Made by a program: the position numbers and the translations under genes. Under the pieces are notes generated by a model. That model did not search any database. It had not been told where the DNA came from and was given only the letters and a program-made list of their open reading frames with translations. Positions 16,807 to 25,250 of a stretch of DNA of 64,000 nt are shown one piece after another. How positions within the stretch are numbered: position 1 is the first letter of the stretch; each line of letters opens with the position of its first letter. The DNA is from an uncultured Lachnospiraceae bacterium (GTDB taxonomy: Bacteria; Bacillota; Clostridia; Lachnospirales; Lachnospiraceae): NCBI GenBank assembly GCA_947382625.1, contig CANDAG010000001.1, forward strand, positions 1 through 64,000. Direction: 5' to 3'.

Positions 16807-17748
16807 ATGGACAGCATCGAAAGAAAAGCCTATGCCAAGATCAATCTGGGACTGGACGTGATAAGACGGCGTCCGGACGGGTATCATGAGGTGAAAATGG
16901 TCATGCAGACGGTGGATATCTGGGATCTTCTGACCTTCCGGAAGACAGATAAACCCGGGATTTACCTGAAAACAGATCAAAAGGAGCTTCCGGAGGGAAA
17001 GGATAATCTGATCTATAAGGCGGCAGACGCCATTTTGAAGGAATATATGCCAAAGAAGCGGGGAGAGGCCGCAGACCGGAAGAGCCGGGGCGCAGAGAAC
17101 GCAGATATAGAGATTGCAGGGGAAGGGATCACAGGCGTGGAAATCACGCTGGAAAAAAGGATCCCCATTGCGGCAGGCATGGCCGGAGGCAGTACCGATG
17201 CGGCAGCAGTGTTTTATGGGCTGAACGAGCTGTTCGGGCTTGGGATGAGCCTTGGGGATATGCAGCGGATCGGGGTGAAGCTGGGGGCGGATATTCCCTA
17301 TTGCCTGATGGGAGGAACAGCGCTGGCAGAAGGAATCGGAGAAAAGCTTACTGCCCTTACAGCACCGCCGGAGGCTCATTTGGTGGTGGCGAAGCCTGAC
17401 ATCAATGTTTCCACAAAGTTTGTGTACGAAAATCTTCATGCGGACAGCTTAAAGGAGCACCCGGATATTGACGGGATGATAGGGGCCATCAGGGAGGGAA
17501 GCCTTGCAGGGATCACGGCCAGAATGGGAAATGTTCTGGAGACGGTTACGGTCAGGGAATATCCGGTGATCGATCAGATCAAGAAGGCCATGATGGCCGG
17601 GGGCGCAGAGAACGCGCTGATGAGCGGAAGCGGCCCTTCTGTATTCGGAATATTTAAGGAAAAGGAAAAGGCGGACGGGACTGCAGAAAGGATCAGGAAA
17701 GCGGGGCTTGCAGAGCAGGTCTTTGTGACAGGATTTTATAATAATTAG
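16807..17748 (+). CDS. ispE: 4-diphosphocytidyl-2-C-methyl-D-erythritol kinase IspE
   Basis: GHMP-family kinase of the non-mevalonate isoprenoid pathway; it phosphorylates the 2-hydroxyl of CDP-methylerythritol in the cytoplasm. The 313-residue product has the N-terminal AYAKINLGLDVIRRRPDGYH motif, the ATP-binding glycine-rich loop PIAAGMAGGSTDAAA (~120-134) and the C-terminal LMSGSGPSVFGIF motif. A charged insertion (KKRGEAADRKSRGAENADIE, ~79-98) is unusual for the family. The ATG at 16807 follows AAGGAGG at proper spacing; the longer open frame begins in the promoter. A GntR regulator follows in the same direction. Confidence 0.95.
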   Translation: MDSIERKAYAKINLGLDVIRRRPDGYHEVKMVMQTVDIWDLLTFRKTDKPGIYLKTDQKELPEGKDNLIYKAADAILKEYMPKKRGEAADRKSRGAENADIEIAGEGITGVEITLEKRIPIAAGMAGGSTDAAAVFYGLNELFGLGMSLGDMQRIGVKLGADIPYCLMGGTALAEGIGEKLTALTAPPEAHLVVAKPDINVSTKFVYENLHADSLKEHPDIDGMIGAIREGSLAGITARMGNVLETVTVREYPVIDQIKKAMMAGGAENALMSGSGPSVFGIFKEKEKADGTAERIRKAGLAEQVFVTGFYNN

Positions 17749-17805
17749 AAATAGACAGGTGCGGTTTGACAGGACCGTTGCAGAGGAAGGAGGAGACCGC
17801 GTAGG

Positions 17806-18504
17806 ATGGATGGACAGTTTCAGGTAGAGATGGATGAATTTTTACCGCTTCGGGATGTGGTATTCAACACATTGCGCAAGGCCATCCTCACCGGGGCGCT
17901 AAAGCCCGGAGAACGTTTGATGGAGGTGCATCTTGCCAACCGGCTGGGAGTCAGCAGGACCCCGATCCGGGAGGCGATCCGGAAGCTGGAGCTGGAGGGC
18001 CTTGTGATCATGATCCCCAGACGGGGGGCAGAGGTGGCAGGGATCACCGAAAAAAGCCTGAAGGATGTACTGGAGGTAAGGCGGGCGCTTGACGCCCTCA
18101 GTGTGGAGCTTGCCTGCGACAGGATCACTCAGAAGGATACCCAGAGGCTCTTAGAGGCCTGTGGGGAGTTTGAGCGTGCCGCCCGGGAGGGGGACGCGTC
18201 GGTGATCGCCAGTGCGGATGTAGCGCTTCACGATATCATAGTGGAGGCCACCGGTAATGCCCGGCTGCAGCAGCTGGTCAATAATCTTTCAGAGCAGATG
18301 TACCGGTACCGCTTTGTTTATATTAAGGAAGAGAGCCGGCATGATAATCTGATCGCTGAGCACAGAGAGATCTATGAGAGCATTGTCAGCCGGGATAAGG
18401 AGCGTGCGGCCGCTGCGGCAAGGCTCCATATTGATAATCAGGAAAGGTCTATTATCCGCCAGATCCGTCTGGAGAATGAAGAATTATTGAATAAGCGGCG
18501 CTGA
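17806..18504 (+). CDS. GntR family transcriptional regulator with FCD domain
   Basis: A 232-residue FadR-subfamily regulator. The winged helix (about residues 12-75) contains LRKAILTGALKPGERL and LANRLGVSRTPIREAIRKLE; the all-helical FCD effector domain (~85-215) has LEVRRALDALSVELA and the metal-ligand style pattern D..LH..I with HREIYESIVSRD. Such proteins bind small carboxylates or sugar acids. It lies 57 bases after ispE, an arrangement frequent in Lachnospiraceae, without an obvious metabolic partner. The ATG follows AAGGAGGAG at slightly long spacing. Confidence 0.88.
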   Translation: MDGQFQVEMDEFLPLRDVVFNTLRKAILTGALKPGERLMEVHLANRLGVSRTPIREAIRKLELEGLVIMIPRRGAEVAGITEKSLKDVLEVRRALDALSVELACDRITQKDTQRLLEACGEFERAAREGDASVIASADVALHDIIVEATGNARLQQLVNNLSEQMYRYRFVYIKEESRHDNLIAEHREIYESIVSRDKERAAAAARLHIDNQERSIIRQIRLENEELLNKRR

Positions 18505-18551
18505 AACGGAAATACTCTTACCAGAAATGATAATAAGAGGGTGAGAGTGTT

Positions 18552-18806
18552 ATGAGAAAAATATATGAAGCGGCTGTTTTATTTCTGGGAACCCTGGGCT
18601 GGTGGGGATTTGTTTACCCTGAGCTTTGCCTTGACGGGGAGGCTTATGAGGAAGAGGTTTCTGAAAGCGGTTTTTCCGGGGAAGAGGCCTTTGCAGAGCA
18701 GGGCTGGCTTTTAGGAGAGATCCGTATAAAAAGCCGGCTGGCGGAATATGTATGTCAAATAAAAGAAAATGAGATAGAAGAAAAGAGATTGGATCATGAA
18801 GGATAA
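18552..18806 (+). CDS. Small hypothetical protein upstream of murI
   Basis: 84 residues with an N-terminal hydrophobic segment (AAVLFLGTLGWWGFVYP) and an acidic remainder rich in Glu. It may be a small membrane or exported protein. Its last codons overlap the start of murI by 11 bases, indicating translational coupling. No family is recognised. Confidence 0.6.
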   Translation: MRKIYEAAVLFLGTLGWWGFVYPELCLDGEAYEEEVSESGFSGEEAFAEQGWLLGEIRIKSRLAEYVCQIKENEIEEKRLDHEG

Positions 18807-19617
18807 AAATGCGCCTGTGGGAGTTTTTGACTCCGGCATCGGGGGGCTTACGGTGGCAAGGGAGATCATGCGCCAGACGCCTAACGAGAAGATCATTTAT
18901 TTTGGAGATACGGCCAGAGTGCCTTATGGGAGCAAATCAAAGGAAACGGTTACCAGGTATTCCCGGCAGATCGTACGGTTTCTGCAGACCCAGCAGGTGA
19001 AGGCCATCGTTGTGGCCTGTAATACTGCCAGTGCCTATGCCCTTGACGAGATTGAAAAGGAAACGGATATTCCTATGATCGGCGTGGTGAAGCCGGGAGC
19101 CAAAACGGCGGTGGAGACAACAGCCAATGGGCAGATCGGCGTGATCGGCACAGAAGGGACTATAAGCAGCGGCATTTATTCACGATACATACAAGAAATC
19201 AATCCGGAGATAAAGGTCACCGGAAAAGCCTGTCCCCTTTTTACTCCTCTTGTGGAGGAAGGACTCTGGCAGGATCCTGTGACCGATGAGATCGCCAGGC
19301 GGTATTTGGAGGAGCTGATCGATATCGGCATTGATACCCTGATCCTGGGATGCACCCATTATCCCCTGATACGCTCTACGGTGGGACGGATCATGGGAGA
19401 TCAGGTCACTCTTGTGAATCCTGCCTACGAGACTGCAAGGGAGCTGAAGGAGCTGCTTGAGGCCAGGGATTTGCAGAATGATGAAGAGCCTCACCTTGGA
19501 GAGGACAGGTATCGGTTTTATGTCAGCGATGCGGCAAATAAATTTAAACGGTTTGCAAATTCTATTATTAAGTACGGGATCCTGTCCGCCAGGATCATAA
19601 ACATAGAGGAGTATTAG
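18796..19617 (+). CDS. murI: Glutamate racemase MurI
   Basis: Converts L-glutamate to D-glutamate for peptidoglycan. The 273-residue product has VGVFDSGIGGLTVAREI at the start, the first catalytic cysteine in VVACNTASA (~residue 75) and the second in LGCTHYPL (~185). No cofactor is needed. The start ATGAAGGATAAA overlaps the preceding small gene and is followed, 3 bases after its stop, by the DUF1934 gene; the three form one transcription unit. Confidence 0.96.
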   Translation: MKDKNAPVGVFDSGIGGLTVAREIMRQTPNEKIIYFGDTARVPYGSKSKETVTRYSRQIVRFLQTQQVKAIVVACNTASAYALDEIEKETDIPMIGVVKPGAKTAVETTANGQIGVIGTEGTISSGIYSRYIQEINPEIKVTGKACPLFTPLVEEGLWQDPVTDEIARRYLEELIDIGIDTLILGCTHYPLIRSTVGRIMGDQVTLVNPAYETARELKELLEARDLQNDEEPHLGEDRYRFYVSDAANKFKRFANSIIKYGILSARIINIEEY

Positions 19618-19620
19618 ATT

Positions 19621-20064
19621 ATGACAAAAGAGGTGCTTTTGTCCCTTAAGGGACTGCAGATGGAGCAAAGCCAGGATGTGGGAGAGATAGAGACCATAAC
19701 GCCGGCCAGCTACTATCAGAAGAACGGCAGTCATTACATCGTTTATGATGAGATGACGGAAGGGTATACGGACAAAACCAGAAATATCATCCGGTTTCAG
19801 GGTTCTTATGTGGAGGTTTTTAAGAAGGGTCTGATCAACGTCCGCCTGATCTTTGAAGAAAATAAAAAAAATATGACCAGCTATCTGACTCCCTATGGAA
19901 ATATCCTGATCGGAGTGGATACGGAATCCATCTCCGTGGAGGAGGAGGAGAACCGGATCCGCGTGCAGGTGGATTATACATTGGAGGCCAATTATCAATA
20001 TCTGGCGGACTGCAAAATTGAGATGGAGCTGCATCCAAGGGAAGAGGGGATACGGCTGGTATAA
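19621..20064 (+). CDS. DUF1934 (YwiB-like) beta-barrel protein
   Basis: A 147-residue protein of the DUF1934 family, a calycin-like beta barrel common in Firmicutes. Typical landmarks are YIVYDEMTEGYTDKTRNIIR, NVRLIFEENKKNMTSYLTPYG and IRVQVDYTLEANYQYLADCK. The function is unknown. It starts 3 bases after the murI stop and is the last gene of the unit; a triple hairpin follows. Confidence 0.88.
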   Translation: MTKEVLLSLKGLQMEQSQDVGEIETITPASYYQKNGSHYIVYDEMTEGYTDKTRNIIRFQGSYVEVFKKGLINVRLIFEENKKNMTSYLTPYGNILIGVDTESISVEEEENRIRVQVDYTLEANYQYLADCKIEMELHPREEGIRLV

Positions 20065-20066
20065 AA

Positions 20067-20153
20067 AGAGTTGGCCTTGCGGCCAACTCTGCAAAAATCT
20101 GCAGAAGCAGATTTTTGTTAGTATTTAAAAAAGAGTGCGAAGCACTCTTTTTT
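20067..20153. terminator. Three tandem hairpins, bidirectional terminator
   Basis: Hairpin 1 pairs AGAGTTGGCC with GGCCAACTCT (20067-20090). Hairpin 2 pairs AAAAATCTGC with GCAGATTTTT (20093-20116). Hairpin 3 pairs AAAAAAGAGTGC with GCACTCTTTTTT (20127-20153). The last two have A and T flanks that serve both strands, ending the murI unit from the left and the 20167 gene from the right. Confidence 0.88.
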
Positions 20154-20166
20154 GGTTGATCTGATA

Positions 20167-20643
20167 CTATTTTACAGGCTTGGCGCCTGCCTTTTCCTGT
20201 GCCTTCTCAAGGGCACGCTTGAAGAAGCCCTTTTTCTTGGCGGGGACGGGAACCGATTTCCCGTGAAGCCCTCTTACCTCAGTGATGTAAATACCGCTTA
20301 CTACTGCTTTTACTTCTTTTTTGACGGGAACGGAATCAAAGATCCGTTCTTCACATACTAAGGACATGATCTGCGGTCCAACCTTTGCCTTGACGATGGG
20401 CATTTTGGAGGAACGCAAAAGCCTGGGAGTCTGGTCGATGACCATCTGGGGGAGACCGGAATCCTTGAGCTTCATCCGTTTTTTATCTATGATCAGCATG
20501 GAAACAGTCTGCTTCATGGCGTTGATCTGTTCCTGCTGCTGGGCCTGGCGCTTCTGCGCTTTTCTTCCGACGAAATACAGTGCGACCAGAGCGATTATCA
20601 AAACGGCAAGGATAACCAGCATAACAATAGATACCGTCTTCAT
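20167..20643 (-). CDS. Hypothetical membrane-anchored protein, 158 residues
   Basis: The ATG at 20643 is preceded by AAGGAGGG; longer frames upstream lack a ribosome site and overlap the divergent gene. The product has an N-terminal transmembrane helix (VSIVMLVILAVLIIALVALYF), a Gln-rich helical stretch (QKRQAQQQEQINAMKQ), a soluble middle, and a basic Lys/Ala-rich tail (KKKGFFKRALEKAQEKAG). I do not recognise a family. It is divergent to the trigger-factor-like lipoprotein gene. Confidence 0.65.
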   Translation of the reverse strand: MKTVSIVMLVILAVLIIALVALYFVGRKAQKRQAQQQEQINAMKQTVSMLIIDKKRMKLKDSGLPQMVIDQTPRLLRSSKMPIVKAKVGPQIMSLVCEERIFDSVPVKKEVKAVVSGIYITEVRGLHGKSVPVPAKKKGFFKRALEKAQEKAGAKPVK

Positions 20644-20833
20644 AGGAGCCCTCCTTGGTACCGGTATGGAATTTGTGAATAATCCGGCAACGATAAAACA
20701 TATTTTAGCATTTCCGGTTAAAATAGGCAAGGAAATCATGAATATTTTATAAAAAGTAGGACAGGGACTTTCGTTTGAGGCGTTTTTGTGATATAAAAAG
20801 AGAGGTGTTAAAATAAAGAGAGGAAAATATAAT

Positions 20834-21889
20834 ATGAAATTTACATTCAAAAAGAAGCTTCCGGCAGCAGTAGCGGCCGTGACAATAGCAGGACTTCTGG
20901 CAGCATGCGGGAAGTCGCCGGAGGAGATGAAGTATCTCTCCGATCTTAAGGCCAAGGATTATGTGATCCTGGGCAATTATAGCGAGCTTGAGATAGAGGT
21001 TGCAGAGCCCGAGGTGACGGATGAGTATCTGGACGGCTATCTTTCCTATATCATGATGAACAGCGCTACCTATGAGCCGGTGACCGGGCGCAGCGTCCAG
21101 ACCGGAGATGTGGTGAACATTGATTTCGAGGGAAAGCAGGATGGTGTGGCATTTGCCGGCGGCACCGCCCAGGATTATGAGCTTACCATCGGGTCCGGGC
21201 AGTTTATTGCAGGCTTTGAGGACGGGGTGATCGGCATGGAGATCGGGGAGACCAGGGATCTTGATCTGAATTTTCCGGATCCTTATAAACCGAATCCGGA
21301 TCTGTCTGGAGCGCCTGTGGTGTTTACTGTCACAGTGAACAGCATCAGCGAGGTCAAGCCGGCGGAGCTTACGGATGAGTACGTGGCAGGGCTTGGCATC
21401 GAGGGCTGCGAGACCGTGGAGGATTACAGAAATTATCTTTATGAGGGACTCATGGAGCAGGCCATGACTGTCTATGAAGAGGATAAGATGGATGCCGCAC
21501 TGACTGCTATGGAGGAGAGCAGCGTTTTTGAGGAGCCTCCGGCGGGGATCGTAACCCGTTTGAAGGATATGCTGATGAGTAATGCCCAGGCCTATGCAGG
21601 AATGAGTAATCTGGAGATCGGCGATTATGTATCCCGTGCCTACGGCGGCAGCGCGGAGGATTACGAGGAGACTCTGACGGAGCAGGCGAAGGCTATGGCC
21701 CAAAGCTATATCATGGCAGCGGCCATTGCGGATAAAGAAAAGATCAAGGTGACAGATGAGGAGCTTGCAGAGAGCCTTAACGGAAGAAGCGGCGTGGACG
21801 AGGAAGCCTACAGGGAGTATCTCCTGCTTCGGAAGGTGGGAGAATTCCTGGTGGAAAACGCTGCGGTGAAGAGTCCGGAGGGAGAGTAG
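20834..21889 (+). CDS. Surface trigger-factor-like FKBP peptidyl-prolyl isomerase lipoprotein
   Basis: A 351-residue lipoprotein (lipobox LLAAC, Cys25). Residues ~95-180 are an FKBP domain (GDVVNIDFEGKQDGVAFAGG, LTIGSGQFIAGFEDGVIGME, FPDPYK) and the rest resembles the helical C-terminal domain of trigger factor (VEDYRNYLYEGLMEQA...). The ribosome-binding N-terminal domain is absent, so the protein is an exported folding factor rather than a ribosome chaperone. It is encoded just upstream of a secreted wall hydrolase, which could be among its clients (inference). Confidence 0.85.
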   Translation: MKFTFKKKLPAAVAAVTIAGLLAACGKSPEEMKYLSDLKAKDYVILGNYSELEIEVAEPEVTDEYLDGYLSYIMMNSATYEPVTGRSVQTGDVVNIDFEGKQDGVAFAGGTAQDYELTIGSGQFIAGFEDGVIGMEIGETRDLDLNFPDPYKPNPDLSGAPVVFTVTVNSISEVKPAELTDEYVAGLGIEGCETVEDYRNYLYEGLMEQAMTVYEEDKMDAALTAMEESSVFEEPPAGIVTRLKDMLMSNAQAYAGMSNLEIGDYVSRAYGGSAEDYEETLTEQAKAMAQSYIMAAAIADKEKIKVTDEELAESLNGRSGVDEEAYREYLLLRKVGEFLVENAAVKSPEGE

Positions 21890-21893
21890 GAAC

Positions 21894-22016
21894 TTATAGT
21901 GTAACTATTCCTCCGGGGGATGCGCAGGATTTTGCAAAGGTAAATGCTGCGCTTTGCGCAACGCAAGATCGGCGCAGCGAACGCCAAAAACAAAAATTTT
22001 TGTCGTTCACTATAGG
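21894..22016. repeat. TATAGTGAACGAC palindrome, copy 2, interrupted
   Basis: The left arm begins CTTATAGTG at 21893-21901; the right arm is CGAACGCCAAAAACAAAAAT then TTTTGTCGTTCACTATAGG, ending at 22016. About 77 bases lie between them, including GCGCTTTGCGCAACGC-type pairs. The flanks match copies at 7326, 23407 and 59572, so this looks like the same repeat carrying an insertion. It supplies the AGGAAGG ribosome site of the next gene. Confidence 0.6.
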
Positions 22017-22031
22017 AAGGTGTGTGTAGCA

Positions 22032-23411
22032 GTGCATAAGAAGAATAAATGGGTCAGATATCTGGCAGCTTTTTTGTCCCTTGTGCTTATGGTCTGGGCC
22101 GCAGAGCCGGTAATGGCGTCCTCTGTTTCCGATCTGGAAAGGGAAAAACGGGAAATAGAGCAGCGAAAAAAAGACGCCGATGCCCAAAGGCAGCAGGAAC
22201 AGCAGCGTTACAATAATGCTGCCGGAAAGGCAAGCGCCATCGAGTCCGACGCCAACGAGGTGGCGGAAGAGATCGAAGAGATCGATGCTGCGCTGGTAGA
22301 GACCATTGCCAGTGTGGAGATGATAGAGGAAGAGATCGGAGAGAAAGAGGAACAGATAGAGGAAACCACAGCTGAGTGCGAGGAGGCAATGGCCGTAGAG
22401 CAGCAGCAGTATGAGGCCATGAAGCTCCGGATCAAATATATGTACGAAAAAGGAGACTCCACCTATCTGGAGATCATTTTAAGCGGTAAGAGCTTCAGCG
22501 ACATCATCAATAAGGTGGAATATGTGGAGAAGCTTTATGAATACGACCGGAATATGCTGGCCAGATATCAGGAGGCCAGAGAGGCTGTGGAGGCGCTGAA
22601 GGCCAGGCTGGAGGAAGAAAGGTCTGAGCTGGAAGCCCAGCAGCATGAGCTGGAGGAAGAAAAAGAAAGCCTGGAGATCATTTTGGATGAAAAGCAGGCT
22701 CAGTATGATAACTACGAGGTGCTGCTTGCCCAGGCAAGGCAGGAGGCAGCGGTATATAAAGCGAATATCAAGAAGCAGAACGAGGCCATCCGGAAATTGG
22801 AGTCGGAGGCTGCCGACAAGCAGTCCCAGATCGAGGAGGCAAAGAGGCTGGAGGAGGAAGCCAGAAGAGCTCAGGAGCTGGCGCTCCAAAGGCAGGCGGA
22901 AATGGAAGCGGCAGAAAAAAATGCCGGTGGAAACAGCTCAGGGAATTCCGGTGAAAGCAATTCCGGCAATTCGGGCGATTCGGGAAACAGCTCCTCTCAG
23001 GAAAGTTCCTCCGGTTCAGCGAGCAGCTCTTCCGGGTATGCTTCGGCTTCCAGCTATTCCGGTTCCGGAGGGAAGGGACAGCAGATTGCCAACTATGCCT
23101 GTCAGTTTATCGGGAACCCTTATGTGCCCGGGGGGACCAGCCTGACAGAAGGAGCAGACTGCTCCGGTTTTGTATGGAGGGTGTATAAGGATTTTGGATA
23201 CAGTGTGCCGAGAACCTCCTATTCGCTCAGGAGTACAGGGACAGGAGTTTCCTATTCGGAGGCACAGCCCGGGGATGTGATCTGCTATGCGGGACATGTA
23301 GGCATTTACATCGGAAACGGGCAGATCGTCCATGCCAGCACCCAGCGTTCAGGGATCAAGATCACTACCGCCACTTACAAGGAGATCCTTTCGGTGAGAA
23401 GGATCGTATAG
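22032..23411 (+). CDS. Secreted coiled-coil NlpC/P60 peptidoglycan endopeptidase
   Basis: A 459-residue exported hydrolase. GTG at 22032 is preferred: it follows AGGAAGG by 11 bases and begins directly before the signal peptide (KKNKWVRYLAAFLSLVLMVW, cleavage near VMASS). An ATG frame from 21954 would place the start inside a repeat. Residues ~35-290 form a long coiled coil rich in Glu/Gln/Lys; ~300-350 is a Ser/Gly/Asn linker; ~355-459 is the NlpC/P60 domain with Cys377 in GADCSGF, His422 in GHVGIY and His434 in VHAS. It resembles the CwlO/PcsB-type D,L-endopeptidases that act in wall growth under FtsEX control. Confidence 0.88.
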   Translation: MHKKNKWVRYLAAFLSLVLMVWAAEPVMASSVSDLEREKREIEQRKKDADAQRQQEQQRYNNAAGKASAIESDANEVAEEIEEIDAALVETIASVEMIEEEIGEKEEQIEETTAECEEAMAVEQQQYEAMKLRIKYMYEKGDSTYLEIILSGKSFSDIINKVEYVEKLYEYDRNMLARYQEAREAVEALKARLEEERSELEAQQHELEEEKESLEIILDEKQAQYDNYEVLLAQARQEAAVYKANIKKQNEAIRKLESEAADKQSQIEEAKRLEEEARRAQELALQRQAEMEAAEKNAGGNSSGNSGESNSGNSGDSGNSSSQESSSGSASSSSGYASASSYSGSGGKGQQIANYACQFIGNPYVPGGTSLTEGADCSGFVWRVYKDFGYSVPRTSYSLRSTGTGVSYSEAQPGDVICYAGHVGIYIGNGQIVHASTQRSGIKITTATYKEILSVRRIV

Positions 23412-23448
23412 TGAACGCCAAAAACAAAAATTTTTGTCGTTCACTATA
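23407..23448. repeat. TATAGTGAACGAC palindrome, copy 3
   Basis: TATAGTGAACGCCAAAAAC pairs with TTTTTGTCGTTCACTATA around an AAAAATTTTT centre. The left arm includes the stop codon of the NlpC/P60 gene (TAG at 23409-23411), as at copy 1. Confidence 0.75.
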
Positions 23449-23488
23449 TAAGGATTTGGGCTATACTTTGAAAGGAGCATGGTTTAAT

Positions 23489-25069
23489 ATGTCAGATTAT
23501 GATGAGAAGGAGAAAGACGACCGGGAAAAAACAGACGAGCTTGTAACAGACAGGTCGGAAGCCGGCGGATCCGGGGAGGATTCCGGGGCAAATCCCAAGG
23601 GGAAGGGAGAACAAAAGGGGAATCTGAAGGAAAGTGGGGATGACAAAAAGGAAAGCGACTATGAGGATGTCTGCTTCATGTGCCGCCGCCCGGAGAGCAA
23701 GGCGGGGAAAATGTTCCGTCTGCCCAATAACATTACGGTGTGCAATGACTGTATGCATAAGACCATGGATACGGTGAGCCAGTTTGATTATCAGGGGATG
23801 CTGAACAATCCTGCCCTGATGGAGGACATCAGTAAGAATCTAAACGGAAAGGGATTTCCCAATATCCGGTTTGTGAATATTACAGATCTGCAGGGGGAAG
23901 GGGGCATTCCCTATAAGCAGCGCATGAAAAAGAAAAAGCCCAAAAAAGAAGAGGAGCCGGTTCTTGATATTAAGAACATCCCGCCACCTCATAAGATCAA
24001 GGCCCAGCTGGACGATTATGTGATCGGCCAGGAGCACGCCAAAAAGGTGATCTCCGTGGCAGTGTACAATCATTATAAGCGGGTGGCCACAGGGACCATG
24101 GACGATATTGAGATCGAGAAGTCCAATATGCTCATGATCGGGCCTACCGGTTGCGGCAAAACCTATCTGGTAAAAACTCTGGCAAGGCTTCTGGATGTGC
24201 CTCTGGCTATCGCAGATGCCACTTCTCTGACAGAGGCCGGATACATTGGAGACGATATTGAGAGCGTGATCTCCAAGCTCCTTGCGGCTGCGGATAATGA
24301 CACAGAGAGGGCTGAGCGGGGGATCGTGTTTATCGATGAGATCGATAAGATCGCCAAAAAGAAGAACACCACCAGCCGGGACGTCAGCGGAGAAAGCGTA
24401 CAGCAGGGGATGCTGCGGCTCCTGGAAGGGGCTGATGTGGAGGTGCCGGTAGGCGCCAACAGCAAAAACGCCATGGTTCCGCTTGCTACCATCAACACCA
24501 GAAATATTCTTTTTATCTGCGGAGGCGCTTTCCCTGATCTGGAGGAGATCATCAAGCAGCGGTTGAAAAAGCAGACCTCCATCGGCTTCAACGCGGAGCT
24601 TAAGGATAAGTTTGACAAGGAAAAGAACATTTTGAGCCAGGTGACCGTGGAGGACTTAAGGAAGTTCGGTATGATACCGGAATTTATCGGACGTCTTCCC
24701 ATTATCTATACGCTGGCGGCTTTAGATAAGTCCATGATGGTGAAGATCTTAAAGGAGCCCAAGAATGCGATCCTGAAGCAGTATCAGAAGCTTTTGGAGC
24801 TGGACGAGGTCAGGCTGGAATTTGATGACGCCGCACTGGAGGCCATTGCAGAAAAGGCCATGGAGAAGGATACCGGCGCCAGAGCCCTTCGGGCCATCAT
24901 CGAGGAGTTCATGCTGGATATCATGTATGAGATTCCCAAGGATGACAATATCGGGCGGGTAACCATTACCAGAGAGTATATTGAAGGGACAGGGGGGCCC
25001 GTGATCGATATACGCAGTATGAGCGGAGAAAACCCGGATCATTTAAGGGCGATTGAAATGAAAGAATAA
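23489..25069 (+). CDS. ClpX paralogue with zinc-binding domain (AAA+ unfoldase)
   Basis: A 526-residue AAA+ protein. After ~55 charged residues comes a ClpX-type zinc finger, CFMCRRPESKAG...CNDCM (~61-90). The ATPase has Walker A GPTGCGKT (~217), the pore loop in EAGYIGDDIESVISKLL, Walker B FIDEID (~281), sensor ICGGAF, and the IGF tripeptide (~365) that docks onto ClpP. Compared with ordinary ClpX (~420 residues), it is longer and has divergent linker sequence, so it is a paralogue. It likely unfolds proteins for ClpP. The ATG at 23489 follows AAAGGAG; upstream in-frame codons lie in the palindrome. The S8 protease gene follows. Confidence 0.85.
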   Translation: MSDYDEKEKDDREKTDELVTDRSEAGGSGEDSGANPKGKGEQKGNLKESGDDKKESDYEDVCFMCRRPESKAGKMFRLPNNITVCNDCMHKTMDTVSQFDYQGMLNNPALMEDISKNLNGKGFPNIRFVNITDLQGEGGIPYKQRMKKKKPKKEEEPVLDIKNIPPPHKIKAQLDDYVIGQEHAKKVISVAVYNHYKRVATGTMDDIEIEKSNMLMIGPTGCGKTYLVKTLARLLDVPLAIADATSLTEAGYIGDDIESVISKLLAAADNDTERAERGIVFIDEIDKIAKKKNTTSRDVSGESVQQGMLRLLEGADVEVPVGANSKNAMVPLATINTRNILFICGGAFPDLEEIIKQRLKKQTSIGFNAELKDKFDKEKNILSQVTVEDLRKFGMIPEFIGRLPIIYTLAALDKSMMVKILKEPKNAILKQYQKLLELDEVRLEFDDAALEAIAEKAMEKDTGARALRAIIEEFMLDIMYEIPKDDNIGRVTITREYIEGTGGPVIDIRSMSGENPDHLRAIEMKE

Positions 25070-25250
25070 AGGTAACTGTCTGACGGCTGTAGATTCCCTG
25101 AGGGAGCTGCAGCCGTTGCCTGCTTTAAAAAGGGACTGCGCAGTCCTGATAGAAGGTTGGTACTTTTACAGTAAATCTGTCATATAGATAAAGTAATGGG
25201 AAAACAAGGTTTACCGGTCACGCGGTGGGCAGCAAAGCAGGTGGCAGTGG

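Noticed and set aside
19180-20094. 304-residue antisense frame over murI and DUF1934
   Set aside because: It lies opposite two well-supported genes and their terminator and has no start signal.
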